Below, in pieces: positions 1 to 13,097 of a stretch of 64,000 nucleotides of DNA. Under the pieces are notes generated by a model, which saw only the letters and a program-made list of their open reading frames with translations, searched no databases and was not told where the DNA came from. Each line of letters opens with the position of its first letter. Within the stretch, counting starts at the first letter, position 1. Made by a program: the position numbers and the translations under genes. The stretch is from Marsupella aquatica (Eukaryota > Marchantiophyta), in NCBI GenBank assembly GCA_973895155.1, contig OZ316894.1, positions 21,824,001 through 21,888,000 on the forward strand, read 5' to 3'.

Positions 1-985
1 TTGAGGTATTCTATAATGCAAGCAAACAGAAATTTTGTTAACAAAGAGAGTGTTGTTAATAGTGAGACTAGTGTTGTTAGTGAGACACTAGTAATTTTAA
101 ATTTGCTTTTGCTGTATTTTATATTTTTTGTGTTTGCTAGCAAAACAAGAAGTCTAAAAAAATGGATGTTATCAACCAGGTTGTTGTTAGCAAGGCAATT
201 GGATATAGAAAACAGATGTATCTTTGAAGAACATTTTGTATTGCAGTATCCTAGGGGACTAATTAGGGCAGTTTTGAAAGTGTGGGCTCTATTAAGGCAG
301 AAGTTGTCATAGCCGGGCCCATCAAGCATACCAGGGACATATTCAAGGTCAAAGTTGGCTGTTAAACAAAAATTGGAAACAGGAAGGGTGTCAACAACAG
401 AAAGTGTAAAGGGTGTCACAGTTCATGGGGGTTGAATGTTATGTGATCCATCACTGAAACATAAATATATAGTCACATTGCTTAATTATTCAAGTGAGTT
501 TCAGCATGCACGTCATCCCTTCAATACAAACTTATATTTTCATTGGATGGAATCCTTGCACCAGGATTCAACTTCGAAAACACTCCTCTGTTGAATTCTT
601 ACATTACAAACAGTTCCAGGGTTTAGGGACAGGGAATCCTTCATTATCCTTGATCCATAAGGCTAAGTCAGTGCCTTCTCTCAAGCACAATTTAAGCTAC
701 TGCGGCCTTCAAAAGCGCAAGACACCAAAACCCACTTATTCAGAAACAGAATTCGCAGCACTGGTATTCATTAGTCAGCCACAGCAAGAAAACTGTCCAC
801 ACCTGAACCTGACCATTTAAATGATAGATAACATATTGATTGCAGGCTCAGGTCCTCCCCATTCACAAAAGGTTTAGCTCCATTAACTGCAATGTTAGAT
901 AACATATTGATTGCAAGCTCAGGTCCTCCCCTTTCACAAAAGGTCTAGCCCCATTAACTGTAATAGTCAAATCACGTCACCTCAT
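1..985. other. Intergenic, 3' side of MTN gene
   Basis: No coding exon or RNA gene is recognised here. The open frames are short and resemble nothing I know. The right part must include the 3' untranslated region of the minus-strand nucleosidase gene ending at 986, and it holds a 71-bp tandem duplication (820-961). Confidence 0.5.
820..961. repeat. 71-bp tandem duplication
   Basis: Two head-to-tail copies (820-890 and 891-961) share the segment starting AATGNTAGATAACATATTG and differ at only a few bases. It lies just past the stop codon of the nucleosidase gene, so it may fall in that gene's 3' UTR. Confidence 0.85.
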
Positions 986-3625
986 CTACAGGGCACTCAG
1001 ATTCCGTTCACTCAGATGGTCAAACACCTTGGGAATCGTCTCAGTGAGAGCTTTTGCAGCTGTAGATAAATTCTCGAGAAACTCCTCTGTCGTTGGCCTA
1101 TCTCCATCTACTATATCAGTAACTGTCTTCAACAAGACTAATGGAACTCCAAGAATATCTGCAACGTAGGCGACTGCAGCACCCTGCACGAGGAACAAAC
1201 ACATACATCAATCAATCTGGGACACCGTTAATACTTTTAGCGCACATAACAAAGTAAGCAGCATATGAAGACAATAACAATCTTCCTGCGATCAACTTAT
1301 CATCTATCCCTCATGCAAGCGGAAGATACAAACCTCCATGTCCTTGAGTGCCGCGTCATTGCTCAGAATAATCTCCTCATCTTTAGGAGTGATGTCAAGT
1401 GAATTGCCAGTGGATAGTTTACCCTCCTGACATGTTTAAAAGAGAGCATCAACAAAAATCCAGCCTCCAAGCGAGATTTCTAATCGGAGTCTCAATTCTG
1501 GAAGACACTGAGGGAAAGCCATAGAGAACTGACCACCTTTGCTGCTCGCTGACTTTTGATACATTTCTTAATGTGGAAGATTTCGATTAGTTAGGACTCC
1601 CTGGGTATTCAGTTATACTTTGTTTTCTAAAGGAAAAACACACCTTCAAAGCGAGTCCCTTCACAAGGTTCGGTGCAGGAGTTGCTACCAAAGCACCGAT
1701 TCCATATCCTACGAAATTCTGCAGTGTCCCAAAGAATCCATTAATTGCAAGACGCAGCAAACTATAGTAGAGTATCGTGTATTACAGAATCCTCTGTTAG
1801 CAGTTACAGGTACCCTTTTCCCAGCATATTTTACCAAAAATGGCTAATCACTTGGTCACTAGAAGTCATTCACACAAGTGATCCAAAGATTAAGGAAGGC
1901 AGGTAATTTTACTCCGATAGGTATCCTCCGATCATGATTGGCCGTCTCTGTTACAACGAATACGTCACCAATTTTCGCTCCCTTCCTCTGAAAATGCACA
2001 GAAAACGTTTATGGAGAAATGATATTACACCGAAAGATGAACTGACAGTTTCTACAGTGCTTTGCTTCGAACAGTAAACAATAAAATGGCAAACGATGCA
2101 TTTCAAGTACATACAGTCTCAAGTATGTTCTCAAAAAATCCCTGGATGGAGAGTGAACTAGCAAAGAATCTATAGTCAATACGCTTTGACACTACCGTAA
2201 GACAATTCTCCAAAGTGAAATTAGGGCATGACACAAGCACTGGCGACACAGATTTCCTGCATCCCTGGGGAGTCGTGACACTAGAACCCCGCATAGTCGA
2301 AGGCGGCATCACGAGATCTAAAGCCCGCGAGTTTCCAGCAACTTTGTACCGATGACTCGAACTACGATGAGAGGAACTTACCTTAAAACCACCAGCTGTC
2401 CCAGCATTTATAATCAAGTCTGGTTTCACAGCCTGAACAGCTGCAAAGGTCATCAAGGACGCAGGAACCGTCCCAACGTGGTCCACATCTGTTCCGAACG
2501 AGATCAAGGCAAAAGCATCCATCGACTTAGTGTCTATCGGTCGTTTCCGTTGCAGCAAATTCATATTTCAGCCAGTGAGGACTAGAATGAAATGGACAGA
2601 CAGAAAAATCAGTAATGTATTGACTTGTGAACTTTATTCAACAAACACATACCGTAGATTTCATCCTTTCCAGCGGTAATCGCGTGAACATTGATCTTCT
2701 TGTATACACCAGAATACTTCACCCATGGTACACCAGCAGGGAACCTACGCGAAGGAAGTCAAGTCACTCGCTGATAAGGTGGGCACATAGAAATTCTTAA
2801 GTCCATAGATCCAGTGCAGGATCATTGTCCAAAAGGTCAGCACCTGGCATTCACGAAGTACCTACAATCTACCACATATCCTAGTATTGTATTCCAATTC
2901 ACATGACATTCACAGACCCTAGATGCATTTAAAACGCAAAGAATTGCACAGTCGGAATTCAGCTTTTGATAGTTCACATTTTAAGGGTGATGAGCACTTA
3001 CACTGATACGGAGTCTTCAACTAATTTCAGCCTTTCCACCAAGGGGGCTAATTCCGCGTGCAAAGCTGTCCCCATTCACCCACATTTCAGTTAAAGAAAT
3101 GCCTTACTTGTCACGACAGAAGAAATTAGATTTCCTACTGTAGCTCTCATGTAGCAATCTGCTGAAAACTCACAAAGAATCGACTGAACGAACAATTAGC
3201 TGATTCGACGTGATCTCACGCTGCTCAGAGAAAGGTAGTCGCCCAAGGTGAATGCAAGAACACAGAGTACTGCGAGGCACCATGTGGTGCTCAGAGAACA
3301 AGTGGTCTGAACAATTGATGCTCTATGGACTTTCGAGCGCGAGGATAAGTGCACGCCCATCATTTTGAAGACAGATAAGTGATATAACAATAAGAAACGG
3401 ACCTCGGAAAGCTGGCCCAATTGCAACAAAATCCTAGTCCCTAATCCGAAAGCAGATTGATCAAAACTCAAAAGGGCCACAGTGCTGTCGAAGAGATGAA
3501 CTGCAAGCTGCACTGGGCACGACAATGGGGGACGGAAAGCCAAGCAATTACATACCTACGACCACCAAAACTGTCGATATCGGTTTGTCTGGCAGTGTTG
3601 ATCCGTTCAAAGCAACGGGAGCCAT
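986..3625 (-). CDS. MTN: 5'-methylthioadenosine/S-adenosylhomocysteine nucleosidase
   Basis: The enzyme hydrolyses methylthioadenosine (in bacteria also S-adenosylhomocysteine) to adenine and a thioribose, feeding the methionine salvage (Yang) cycle in the cytosol. Minus-strand exons: 3625-3556, 3065-3002, 2744-2653, 2488-2382, 1987-1913, 1718-1644, 1426-1334 and 1183-986. Phase carries through to give 257 residues, close to the plant family length of about 250-270. Visible landmarks are HAE (Glu28, the usual N-terminal catalytic/binding Glu), VGTVPASL, IINAGTAGGFK, the DMEGAAVAYVAD helix (Met191-Glu192) and TDIVDGD with the catalytic Asp (Asp215). The C-terminus RNLSAL matches the plant ending RNLSDL. 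The start is the ATG at 3625 at the head of exon 1, just downstream of a CT/GA-rich tract that probably belongs to the 5' UTR. The exon 3/4 join (Tyr-Asp) is shorter than in Arabidopsis but in phase. The symbol denotes the plant MTN family, not a specific paralogue. Confidence 0.93.
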
Positions 3626-3940
3626 CGCTGCCTCTCTCTCTTCCTCTCCCTCTCTTTCCCCCTGCCCTCAGCCCCTCTGCCCCCTCCAGACGAGTGACGA
3701 ATTTATCCCGACGCGAAGGACAAGACTCTCAATGACTGCAAATCTACAGTATGCGTGCCGTTCTGGATCGTTGTGTCCTGCTCGAGAAACACACAAAGGC
3801 TGGAAGTAGGTAGAACGTAACTCGATTGCTCGATGGACTGCACCTGGTCGTCGTCTTGGTCCTGTTCAAAAGCTACAGGTGAGATTCCTTCAAAAGAACA
3901 CTTTAATTAATTGGTCAATCGTAGGGAGATGGGTAGCCAT

Positions 3941-4040
3941 GACGAGTACCCACCTCCCCATTTTGTCTTATTTTGATTTCACCGGTCAGTGGCGAGTACC
4001 CAGCTCCTCAATTGATCTTATTTTGATTCACAGGTCAGGA
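3941..4040. repeat. 50-bp tandem duplication
   Basis: Two diverged copies start with G(A/G)CGAGTACCCA at 3941 and 3991 and continue through CTTATTTTGATT. They lie within about 400 bp upstream of the MTN start codon, so they may be part of its promoter region. Confidence 0.6.
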
Positions 4041-5012
4041 ACTCAGGGGCCGGAAAGTTCCCAGCTCCTTGGTTCTCCACTATATATGCAAGCAAACCGT
4101 GCAATCAAACCTGCCTGACAAGGAGGTTGAGGCATAAAATTCTGGGTCAATGTCTGAATGCCATCGATTAAATTGAGGGCTGCCATTTGCAAGGTGGCTC
4201 TAGTCTCCACGACCATCGATAATTATATTAGCCGTATCGTTGAATTCGATGTACAGGGTTTGGGGTGTGTACCTGCTGTTCCTTACTTCTGGCGCACTGA
4301 TCGACTCGGTTTAGCGCATCCAGGGAAACTCTCCTATGATGAGAGGGAATACTGAGGCAAGGATCTCGTTATATACTCGGAGGGGCAGATTTTCAGAGAC
4401 CGACTAAGGGCAGAAAGGATGCGCACATCCTTTTGAAACTCTGCTGCGGTTGGCAGGAAATGAAGACCGGCCAATGACAAAGTGAGATGAAGCGTACAGA
4501 CTGACCACAGACTACAGTACATATTTGTGGAACTTCTGTGATTTTGTCGACCTGGATTCTCTAGATGCAAAATTCTATCTTCTTCTAGGTAAGTTGTCAA
4601 ATGATTGCATAGAGATGAACAATGAAGCGGCAAACAAGGTTGAGCCTGAGGCTGTGTTCGTGGTAGGCTATATAAGACGTTATCCATTTTCCATTATTTA
4701 GGTTTTTAGTGGCTACCAATGGGTGACTAACCAACGAAAGTACGTGCATCTCAGTTAAACCACCACCACTGGGCATATATATATATATAGAGAAAGATAA
4801 GTGTCCTATACTTCTCCCTTTTTCATATTACTCTTTGTAGGGTAAGACTTCACAATTTCAGGAAAAAGGTGGATCCAAGTTTTGTCATGGGCAATGGTGC
4901 TTTAAGGGCTGTCCAGTCCCATGTTAGAAATCTACCACGTACCTAAATTCACCTAGTAGCTCTTGATCCAAACAGAGAGCACATTTCTCTCACGTAAGCT
5001 ACTCTAGCTCCT

Positions 5013-5210
5013 ATGCAGAGAGGACATTTCTCTTACGTCGAGCTGCAGCATCGCCCACCGACGGGATCCAGCTTTGGTTCAGTATCAGATATTCAGATGA
5101 ATTGCTGCAAAACAAATATCTCTCACGCTGAGCTGCAGCATCTCCCACCGATTCGGGATCCAGCTTCGGTCCTGTATGAGAGAGATTCAGATAATTTGTT
5201 GCGAAGCTGA
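5013..5210. repeat. About 89-bp tandem duplication
   Basis: Copies beginning near 5024 and 5113 share GAGCTGCAGCATC(G/T)CCCACCGA followed by GGGATCCAGCTT(T/C)GGT. A shorter partial copy begins near 4981. There is no sign of coding function. Confidence 0.65.
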
Positions 5211-5244
5211 AGAAACAGGGAGATGTATTTTAGGCCACTATTTT

Positions 5245-5536
5245 TTGGAGGGATTTGTTTGATCAGACCCCAAAATGAAGTAACTCCATAGACGCCTGAG
5301 TGATCCACACGTTGATTGACCTTAAATCAAAGTACCCAAAACTCCCTGAGTGATCCAGATCGAGACTGTTGATTGACCTTCAATCAAAGTACCCAAAACT
5401 CCCCCAAAAGAAGTTACTCGATAGACCCCTGAGTAATCCAGCCAGTCGATCGACCTTGAATCAAATTACCCAAAACTTCAGGGTCCTATCAAGTAACCCA
5501 ATTCATTTTGGGGTCAGATCAAGCAAATCCCTCCAA
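5245..5536. mobile_element. MITE-like element with terminal inverted repeats and internal tandem repeats
   Basis: The left end (TTGGAGGGATTTGTTTGATC, continuing through AGACCCCAAAATGAA) matches the reverse complement of the right end over about 35 bp with few mismatches. Between the ends lie three imperfect direct repeats of about 60-75 bp built on CCTGAGTGATCCA, TTGATTGACCT and AATCAAAGTACCCAAAACT. The flanks could carry a short target-site duplication (TATTT), but it needs one mismatch in the terminus. No transposase is encoded, so this would be a non-autonomous element; I cannot assign the superfamily. Confidence 0.75.
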
Positions 5537-8008
5537 TATTTAAGGATGATCCACCCACTAGACTATCATCATTGGAGCATGAGAGGGTGGGATATTCTCC
5601 GCTAGCTTGGTGGGCGGTGGGTTGAATTAGATACAGTGTCTCAGTTGAGTTCTTAGACTATGTTAATACCCATCTTCATTTACCCTCTGTATTTTCAGGG
5701 CATAAAGCTCCTGGTCAAAATCTGGATCACCTCCTTAGTAACATTCTCCTGTACTTTTACTAAAGTCAGAAAAAATAGAAACCTCAGGGTTTAAGTGTGT
5801 TAAGGTCTTGTTTGTGCAACATTATGGGTAATAGTAGCCCCTCAAAACTCAAGCTGCAGCTCTCACTTTTGGGGGCACTATATCCCATTATTGAATTCAC
5901 GCATAAAAGGTAAAGTCTCCCAAATAAACAAATATGCTTCTAAATATTCTGATTGTGAGCCAAAGAGCAAAAAGAAAAAGAAAAAAGAACTTCAGTTTCC
6001 TTCTTAGGTATCTTTACATTCATGCCAAAAGGAACTTATAGAGAGAACAACTACACTCTAATTCTAGATTCAGGTAAATGTAAATATGCTATTCTTTGTG
6101 ATAACCCATCATCCCACCTAAATTCTCCAGTAGTGCAAGTCAATTCCGGTAGATTATTGCTCTTGTAAGAAAACTGTGAAACAGCTGAGAAATGTTTACA
6201 GCTAATATAGACAGTAATAGAAGCCTGACTAATATATGATAAGATTCTAAATCTATATAGCAGTCTCTTCTTAAGCGTTGAGAAAGTATACAAAAGCAAG
6301 AAACCACCAAAACATATTGCTTAAACATAAACCTAGAGTATAATCCTTGGTTATATGCATTGCAGAGATGCACAAAACCAAAATATATTGACCTACTATT
6401 ACAAACTGTCACCCTAAGTCTAAAAAGATGCCACTCTTCAAACGTCACTTCATCAGCATCAGGCTCTCAGGCTTGTTTATTTATTTGTCCCTGTCCTTGT
6501 CATATTTAGATGTCCTTGTTGCAGCTATTCGTATGTTTTGCCCAAATAAAAAATGCGCATAAAGGCCCCCAAAATCAATTTATGATGAGTGAAGATAGGG
6601 GAAAGAAATGGCTCATGGGCTTTAGACTATGGGATTACTTGCTCACTTTAAGAGAACTATTCTTGATGGCAGAATGGTATATTTTGACTCCCTCATCTCA
6701 GAAATTTGCTTAATGGGGCCCAATCGACGGCCCCTAGGTGTCAGCAGTGTCTACGGTAGGAGGTATTAATTGTCCCACCAGAAATGTGTACCTCCCACAT
6801 TCCTTCCTACCAACTGTTGAGCTTGCGTCGGTATCCATGTCCTGTGGAGCATTCTTCATGTGTGTACTTTCTCCGCAGGCCTGTGTACAAGGGGATGGTG
6901 GTCAGAGAAGAGCGGCCGTGAAATTTCTGATTTTATCTTCAGATTGGGAAAATCTGCCACGACACAGAGTTCTGCAGTTCGTCTTTTGTAAATGTACATC
7001 GGAAAGTGCACCACAATTTGAAGTGCACTGACAATAGTTTGGAAGAAAGTTGTACCTGATTTGCATTTCAGTTGAACCCTTTCTACCCTTCACAAACTGT
7101 GCTGTGATTCTTGACAATGGTGCTCTGGCTGTTGCTACTTCGTCCCTAGTCGTAGACAGGTAAGAGAATGAGGAACTCTGGTTGAGAGGCTGCGCACCTT
7201 ATTTGTTGCTCACCTGTCTCTACTCTATCTGTCATGCAGGTAGTAGTGTAAAAACGTCTACTGTAATGGTTGTATGATAGTTTTGAGGATCATGAAGAAA
7301 ATTTTACATGGTGTCCTGAACGATCAGGAAACGGTCCCCCTTAGATCTTCTTTCGCCCAAATTAGTCCTACAACATCAAGACAACTGCCTTGATGAGGCC
7401 TGAAACCACTTCAGGTACATCTTATGCCAGTTATCCACAGAAATTTCTAAGCTGCCTTGCACGGTTGCAAATCGTCAGAATATGGAGAAAGGCAGCTGCG
7501 GTAAGAATCTGATTCTTGCTGGATTTCCCAACTGGAATAAACTAATATTGAGGCAACAGGCGGAAGCACGAGGTCCTGCTTGTAATTTGAAACCATTAAC
7601 GTAAACTTAAAGAGTAGCGCCTAGAGCAGAAGAAACGCTACGCCATCAAGGAGGTGCGTAGGTAACTTGATTACGCATGTCCTATTGAAATTAAAAAAAA
7701 ATTGAAGTGGTTTTCCACATGTTCAACACATGCAAAGAGTCACCAAATTTCTTCAGATTCAATTTTTCCAATGTACAATGGGTTTTTGATGACTTCAAGC
7801 CCAACCATTCCAGCTCAAATAATCGTCAAATGATTCTAACAATAAGTAATGCCCAGGCTGAATTGAGCCTGGAAAATTAAGAACAAACGAATCCCGACTG
7901 CTTGTACAGATCTTGATCCCATAAAATCAATTTAAAAATGTTGACCCAAGTAAAATGAGCTCCTTCACCCGGAAACCTCTATAGTACATGACATGAACTG
8001 CAGCATCC

Positions 8009-11000
8009 TCAGGAAATCGGTGTAAACGTGAGGAAGATTGCCATCCAGATGGTGAGCGGAACTATGGAGAGTGCGTACTGCGCAAGTTCAACAAGTCCTC
8101 GTCCCTGTCAGGTGACTTTCTAGTAATAATAAATCTCTTTTACCCCAAATGACTACCACTGTTCGTCAACACATCCGATAAGTACCATTCTTCCACTCGT
8201 CAGCAAATGAGTTCAGAGAAAATTTGCTGAAGTACAAACCTGGCGTAAGAGAAGAGATGCCAACATCCCTGCCAGTGGTCGTGTCCCTGCGTTCAACTAT
8301 AGGGCCAACGAGGACCTAAGTTAATAAAGTTACATTTACATCCCCGCAATAATTCTCTCTAAGATAAGGAACCGAGTATTACTTTTACCGACTTATGTCT
8401 ATATAAATAAAAGCCTTTTTGCGGCAGCATAAGCACTAGAATCTACACCAGCCACGAAAGGATGTCTTAAATTTCTTGAAACATATAAAAGGAAATAGTT
8501 CACTGACCTGAGCCAAGAGTACTAGATTTTGAGCGGTCGGCATCGATGCCTCTGCCTGCATCCCAACCAAAATAGCCCACAGTCAGCAGGAATCAACCCT
8601 GTCCAGGATCTACTCGAGGATCACGTAAGGGATCAAGGTCACATAGCCCAAACCCTGATTCAAAGGATCTTTGTAGTGAGGTCAGCCCAATGGAGAGCAG
8701 ACATAAAATTGGGCTAAGAGGCAACGGCAAGACGAGACTAGACAAGACCAGAGGGCTTTGACGTAAACACCAACAACGGCCACTGAGCTAGCTATCCATG
8801 GAACGGTATCGATTGCAGGGAATGCAAATGCTCTTGGACGCAAACTCCAAGGCAGCAACTGTGTACCTTACTGCCAGACGAGACCACTTTCTTCTAGTTT
8901 AATTTAGGATGTCAATTAATAATTCAATTACGGTTTTGCGGCACATGGCTCGGACTAATTTACCCCTCAGAATGACAAGTCTCTGAACTGGGCTATATAA
9001 ACCCAGGAATAAAAACAGGCACTAATAACAGCAACGTTAGCAGAGAAAGTGCTTACTAGAATCACGAGTCTGTAAATTGGGTCTGCAGGCAACATATGGA
9101 GGCATTGCAGTATCTGCACATAAAGGAAAATGGGTTATAATTAATACCCATAAGGCAATCCAGGTGGCTCGCGTTTTAGCCCTGGCATATAAAATTACTA
9201 ACAATAGAATATCTTCAGAAGAAAAAGAGTTCCATGGATGCAAAATAGTTATTGGACACTATTATCAGAAGTATTACATGTCGACATCATGCTAGGAAAC
9301 CTGCTAAAAGAAGCTCTTCCAGATAGCAAACGACCAACCCATTGTGCTGCCTATCATGTCAACTATCAAGTAGCAGAAAAGCGAATCCAAGTATCTTACA
9401 AAAGAGAATAAGATGCCAGTGACTGGCAAAATGAGCAGGCGAATCACTGCTATGACCCAAAAGGCTTTGGTATCCAGAACGGGTTGCTCGCTTCCGGAAA
9501 GACTAGCCCCGACCTCGCGTGACGGTGGAGATATCTCAGATTCAGCTTCATCATGAGAGATCTTTTCAGATTTTTCTCCTGGTTTTGGCAAGGATGCTCC
9601 AAGGGATGTTGCCAGAACGACTGTCTGCACTGCTAGAGTGGCAGTTCCTAACAAAGACGCTGCCTGCGGCCCCAAAACTTAGATGAGAAACAACCGTGAG
9701 AGAATCCAAACGAAGGCCAGAATAAACATGCACTTCAAACGTGACAGATATGATTCCGAACACGTTGATAAGGAGGGATATCTAAGTTCACCAAACATGT
9801 GGGAATAATACCACGTCAGAAACAGCATTTCTTGACAGACCTCAAACAGAGGGCTTAGGATTCCAGCTGTAACACTTCGAAGTTTTGCAAAAACTCCCAC
9901 TGTATCAAAAGCTGTACTGTCCAAAGCAGTTCCTTCTCTACCTCCAAGGAACAAATGTGACAAGGGGGTTCCTCCTATGAGCAGGCCCACAAAGACCTGC
10001 ATAGTCCAAGCGATTGGTGAAGTCAGGCGCACATGCGAAAGGCGTTCAGGCAAAGTCCTTAGAAGCAACGACTGATCGACCACAGTCGACAGCAAGACAA
10101 ATGTGGGAACTCAGCTACTAAACAACCGCACGGACTTTGAGTAGCTGAACCGTAGCGACCAATAATCTTCGGGTGTGTGCCAGCGGCAGTCATAATTACA
10201 AACATAAACATTCAATTTAAAAACCTTTGGACTGAGACCTATCTTTACCCAAAATGTAGCGGTTTTAGCACTTACTCCATAGAGCGGTGGGTTCATGACG
10301 CTTCCAATCTGCTTAAGGATAATTTTCCAAATCGGTTGCTCAATATTCGACTCAGGAACCTCCTCCTTGTCCCCGGCAGTGAGGATCTTGTAACCCACAC
10401 TCCACATGGCTGGTGACCATCCAACCATGTACAAGGCCAAGTATCTGACAATGATGTATACTCCAATTAGTTCACAATTTCAATTCTTTTGACTGAAACT
10501 TACCACAACAACGACAAAAACCAGGGAACTAAACTACTCAATGTGACCAGAGGTAAACTTGAAAACCAGAGGGGCACAGAAAGGACTCAATCTTTGCTTC
10601 ATGCGGCAAACTTCTTGAAATATGAGGAAAACTGCATATACAGCCTGAACTCACCCTGCAGCGCGATTTGCTTCTTCAGTGGTAGCTAAAACTCCAGTTA
10701 AAAACACCTGATTTATTGGATCCAAAAATCAAGTTACGGATGTCGTGCAGAACAGGCCACCAACAATTGTCTCAAGGAAATCTAGTAGAAACTCAAGCGG
10801 AAGAAAACACCTGTGCTAGAGCGTCTGGCTAAATATCCCTTATCAGGCAATTCAGAGTGCATCTCTTGATTTGATTGTACATAAAGTAAGGCACGACTTG
10901 AAACTTCGTATCAATTCTCATGAAGAGCGCTAAAATCCAGATTTTGTCTGCCTTGATTTTGTCGAATGGTAGAAGGATAGCGTTTACCAGAGGAAGAGTA

Positions 11001-13097
11001 AGAGAGTTGCCGAATGCACACGCTGCAGTTATCAGTGCTTGCTTCTTCGTTGCAGAACGTGTGAGCCTTAGTTGATGCTCACTGAATGTTAGAGACGAAG
11101 AACTGTCTACCGCTTGATTGCTTGACCAATCCACAGCAGGCCGAAGAAGAGGAACTTTGAAGAAAATTTGACTTGCCAACTTCCCGAGCATTGCTCCAAC
11201 AATTACCTGCCAGTCCAATCTGCGTTGTTAGAATTTTGACAGCGGGCAGTTGAAATTGCTTGCATTAGTTGTTCAAAATAACGTTTTCGGTTGCTGCCAA
11301 GCATCCTCTTTATTCAAGCCATCATTTGATCACAGCATCTCTGCAACAGCAAACCTAGTGAGCTGTACTGGAAGGGATCCTAACGACGGAGAACTGAGTG
11401 TAGAGCTAACTACACAATGTGACACAAATGACAGACACCCATGAAGATGGTATCTGGATAGGGAAGTTGGACTGGGCCAGTGGGCACCAACGCTGTTTCC
11501 GCAATTGTTCAATCAGAGTATCGACTGAAATGCAAATCAATGGCAGCAACTGCAATGCTCTGGTTCATGATGCTGAGGACATCAATGAGTACCTGAGCAA
11601 ATGCCATCAAAGGTAAAGCTACGAGGTTTGATGCAGACGAGCTTGAGAGAGTGGTTGCCACCTATGTAACAAACAACCACGATATTTGTAAGCATAATTG
11701 CAACGAGTGCACTTCAACAATGTTTTTAAAAATCCTCAAAGCTAACCGGGAAACTAAATCGAGAACAAATCAGGTTTGAACACCAAAATATGAGAGCGAG
11801 TGAGAACCTTTGAGAGCAGAAAGCACGGAATGAACAGCCTAAATGCTACTTGGCTCAAGATCACCGGGGTGTCGGGTGGAAGCTGTCCTGACCGCTGCAT
11901 CCACACAACCAAAGCTGCCATTGGAGAGCTTGGTAAGCCAAAAGCACTCAAGAGGTGAGGACATCTGAAACCCATACATTTGACATCAACCAATATTACT
12001 TAGTCGGTATCCATCCCACGGAACCCGCTCGTAAGAAGTTCTCAATCTAGAACCATAACATCTCCAAAATCTCATGAAATTTTCCCTACATACTATACTG
12101 AAATTTACGTTCATAGACTTCCATGCAGGCACTAACCTGTCTGGCCACGCACAAATCTTCTAAGGACAGAGAGATACATAGCAACAGGGAACACTGACGA
12201 TTGCTGTCCATTGCAAAGCATCAGGGAAAGGAGTCAGGGACACGAAGTGAACTTACTGCAAAGACTCAGAAGATTGACGGAGGTTCCGAACGAGGACCGC
12301 AGAACACTCAAATCCAGAGCCAAGCCTAATCTTGCTAATGCACTGAAAGAGCCGGTGACGGTTCCGGCTGAAATCGAGGCAATGGGTAGAGTCCCAACAG
12401 CAGAGCAGGCAACCTGCCTGGCTAGAAGATTATTTTTAAGTCGTGGTAAGCTGCCACCTGCTCGCTTCACCAAGCTGACCGGTTTTCTCAACCCGGCTGT
12501 TGATTGCTTTGCGGCATCCGTGGCCAAGTTCAGTTTTGCATGGCTGGTCGCCACTCTGCTAACCTTCTTGGTATAACTGGTGGATGCCGTGGTCGCAATT
12601 GGTGGTGCAGCATTGCAATGCTCCAAACTATACACAGAGAAGGAAGTAACCTCTTGTTGTCCAGCTGTAGCTGGGGAGTAGGTTGCAGCAATGGCGAGGT
12701 CCTCGCCGCCCAAGGCACACTGAATAAGTACAACCGCTGCAGTGCTTATCATGACGCGCCTGCCCACAGCTTCCTGGGATTCAAGCCATTCACTCAATTC
12801 AGTGTCTGAGTTGTTGTTGTTGCAGGATTCCGCGTCGTCAGTCGCTCTCATTTGAGAATTCCTGAGTGGAGAGGGATCTCTGAGCCACAGAGATGACCGT
12901 GGACGTCCCTGTCCCAGTCCGTGTCCCGATCCTCGAGTCCCAGAAGACGTCTGGTGCTGTTTTATCAGCTCTATTTTTCTTCTTCTCCCAGAATACAGTA
13001 ACGGAGGCATCGGAATTGCAGACGTTGCAATGGGGGAGGGAAGGAAGAGATGGACTGAAGGTGCCGCCATTTTCAGCCCTCTGCTAGAACTTCCCAT
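8009..13097 (-). CDS. PIN-like/auxin efflux carrier family membrane transporter (PF03547 type), probably plastid-targeted
   Basis: Members of this family are ten-helix carriers, some moving auxin. Minus-strand exons: 13097-12257, 12193-12137, 11998-11808 (5' edge uncertain), 11661-11593, 11206-10988, 10707-10655, 10444-10276, 9996-9841, 9663-9400, 9258-9199, 8555-8508 and 8104-8009; about 740 residues. Family landmarks in order: SGQLPPDTPVILSQVAFRLF, IPCFLLSKVATTLS, ACAFGNSLTLPL, MVGWSPAMWSVGYKIL, GSVMNPPLYG, LATSLGASL, VIRLLILPVTGI, MPTAQNLVLLAQ and a last helix YALSIVPLTIWM before the stop at 8009-8011. Exon 1 encodes about 280 residues of low-complexity, Ser/Ala/Arg-rich sequence starting like a chloroplast transit peptide (MAAPSVHLFLPSP from the second Met at 13070), far longer than the N-terminus of PIN or PILS proteins. 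The exon 2/3 acceptor (after 11999, CTAAG) has a poor polypyrimidine tract, and the stronger one at 11965 breaks phase. A possible extra exon near 8230-8315 would be optional. The substrate is unknown. Confidence 0.85.

Larger units (their letters stand above)
3626..8008. other. Intergenic spacer between MTN and PIN-like gene
   Basis: Contains the MTN promoter/5' UTR, with a pyrimidine-rich run at about 3630-3690. It also has a 50-bp duplication (3941-4040), an AT microsatellite near 4767-4783, an 89-bp duplication (5013-5210) and a 292-bp terminal-inverted-repeat element (5245-5536). The rest, including 5600-8000, shows only short unrecognised open frames. The 3' UTR of the transporter gene must lie at its right end. 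Confidence 0.5.

Noticed and set aside
8230-8315. Possible extra exon in the PIN-like gene (frame reading VLVGPIVERRD)
   Set aside because: Skipping it joins LLAQ to GRGLVELAQY in phase and keeps the family order; the segment matches nothing expected there.
12211-12576. 121-codon plus-strand open frame
   Set aside because: It is antisense to exon 1 of the PIN-like carrier, whose frame fits the minus-strand gene model.
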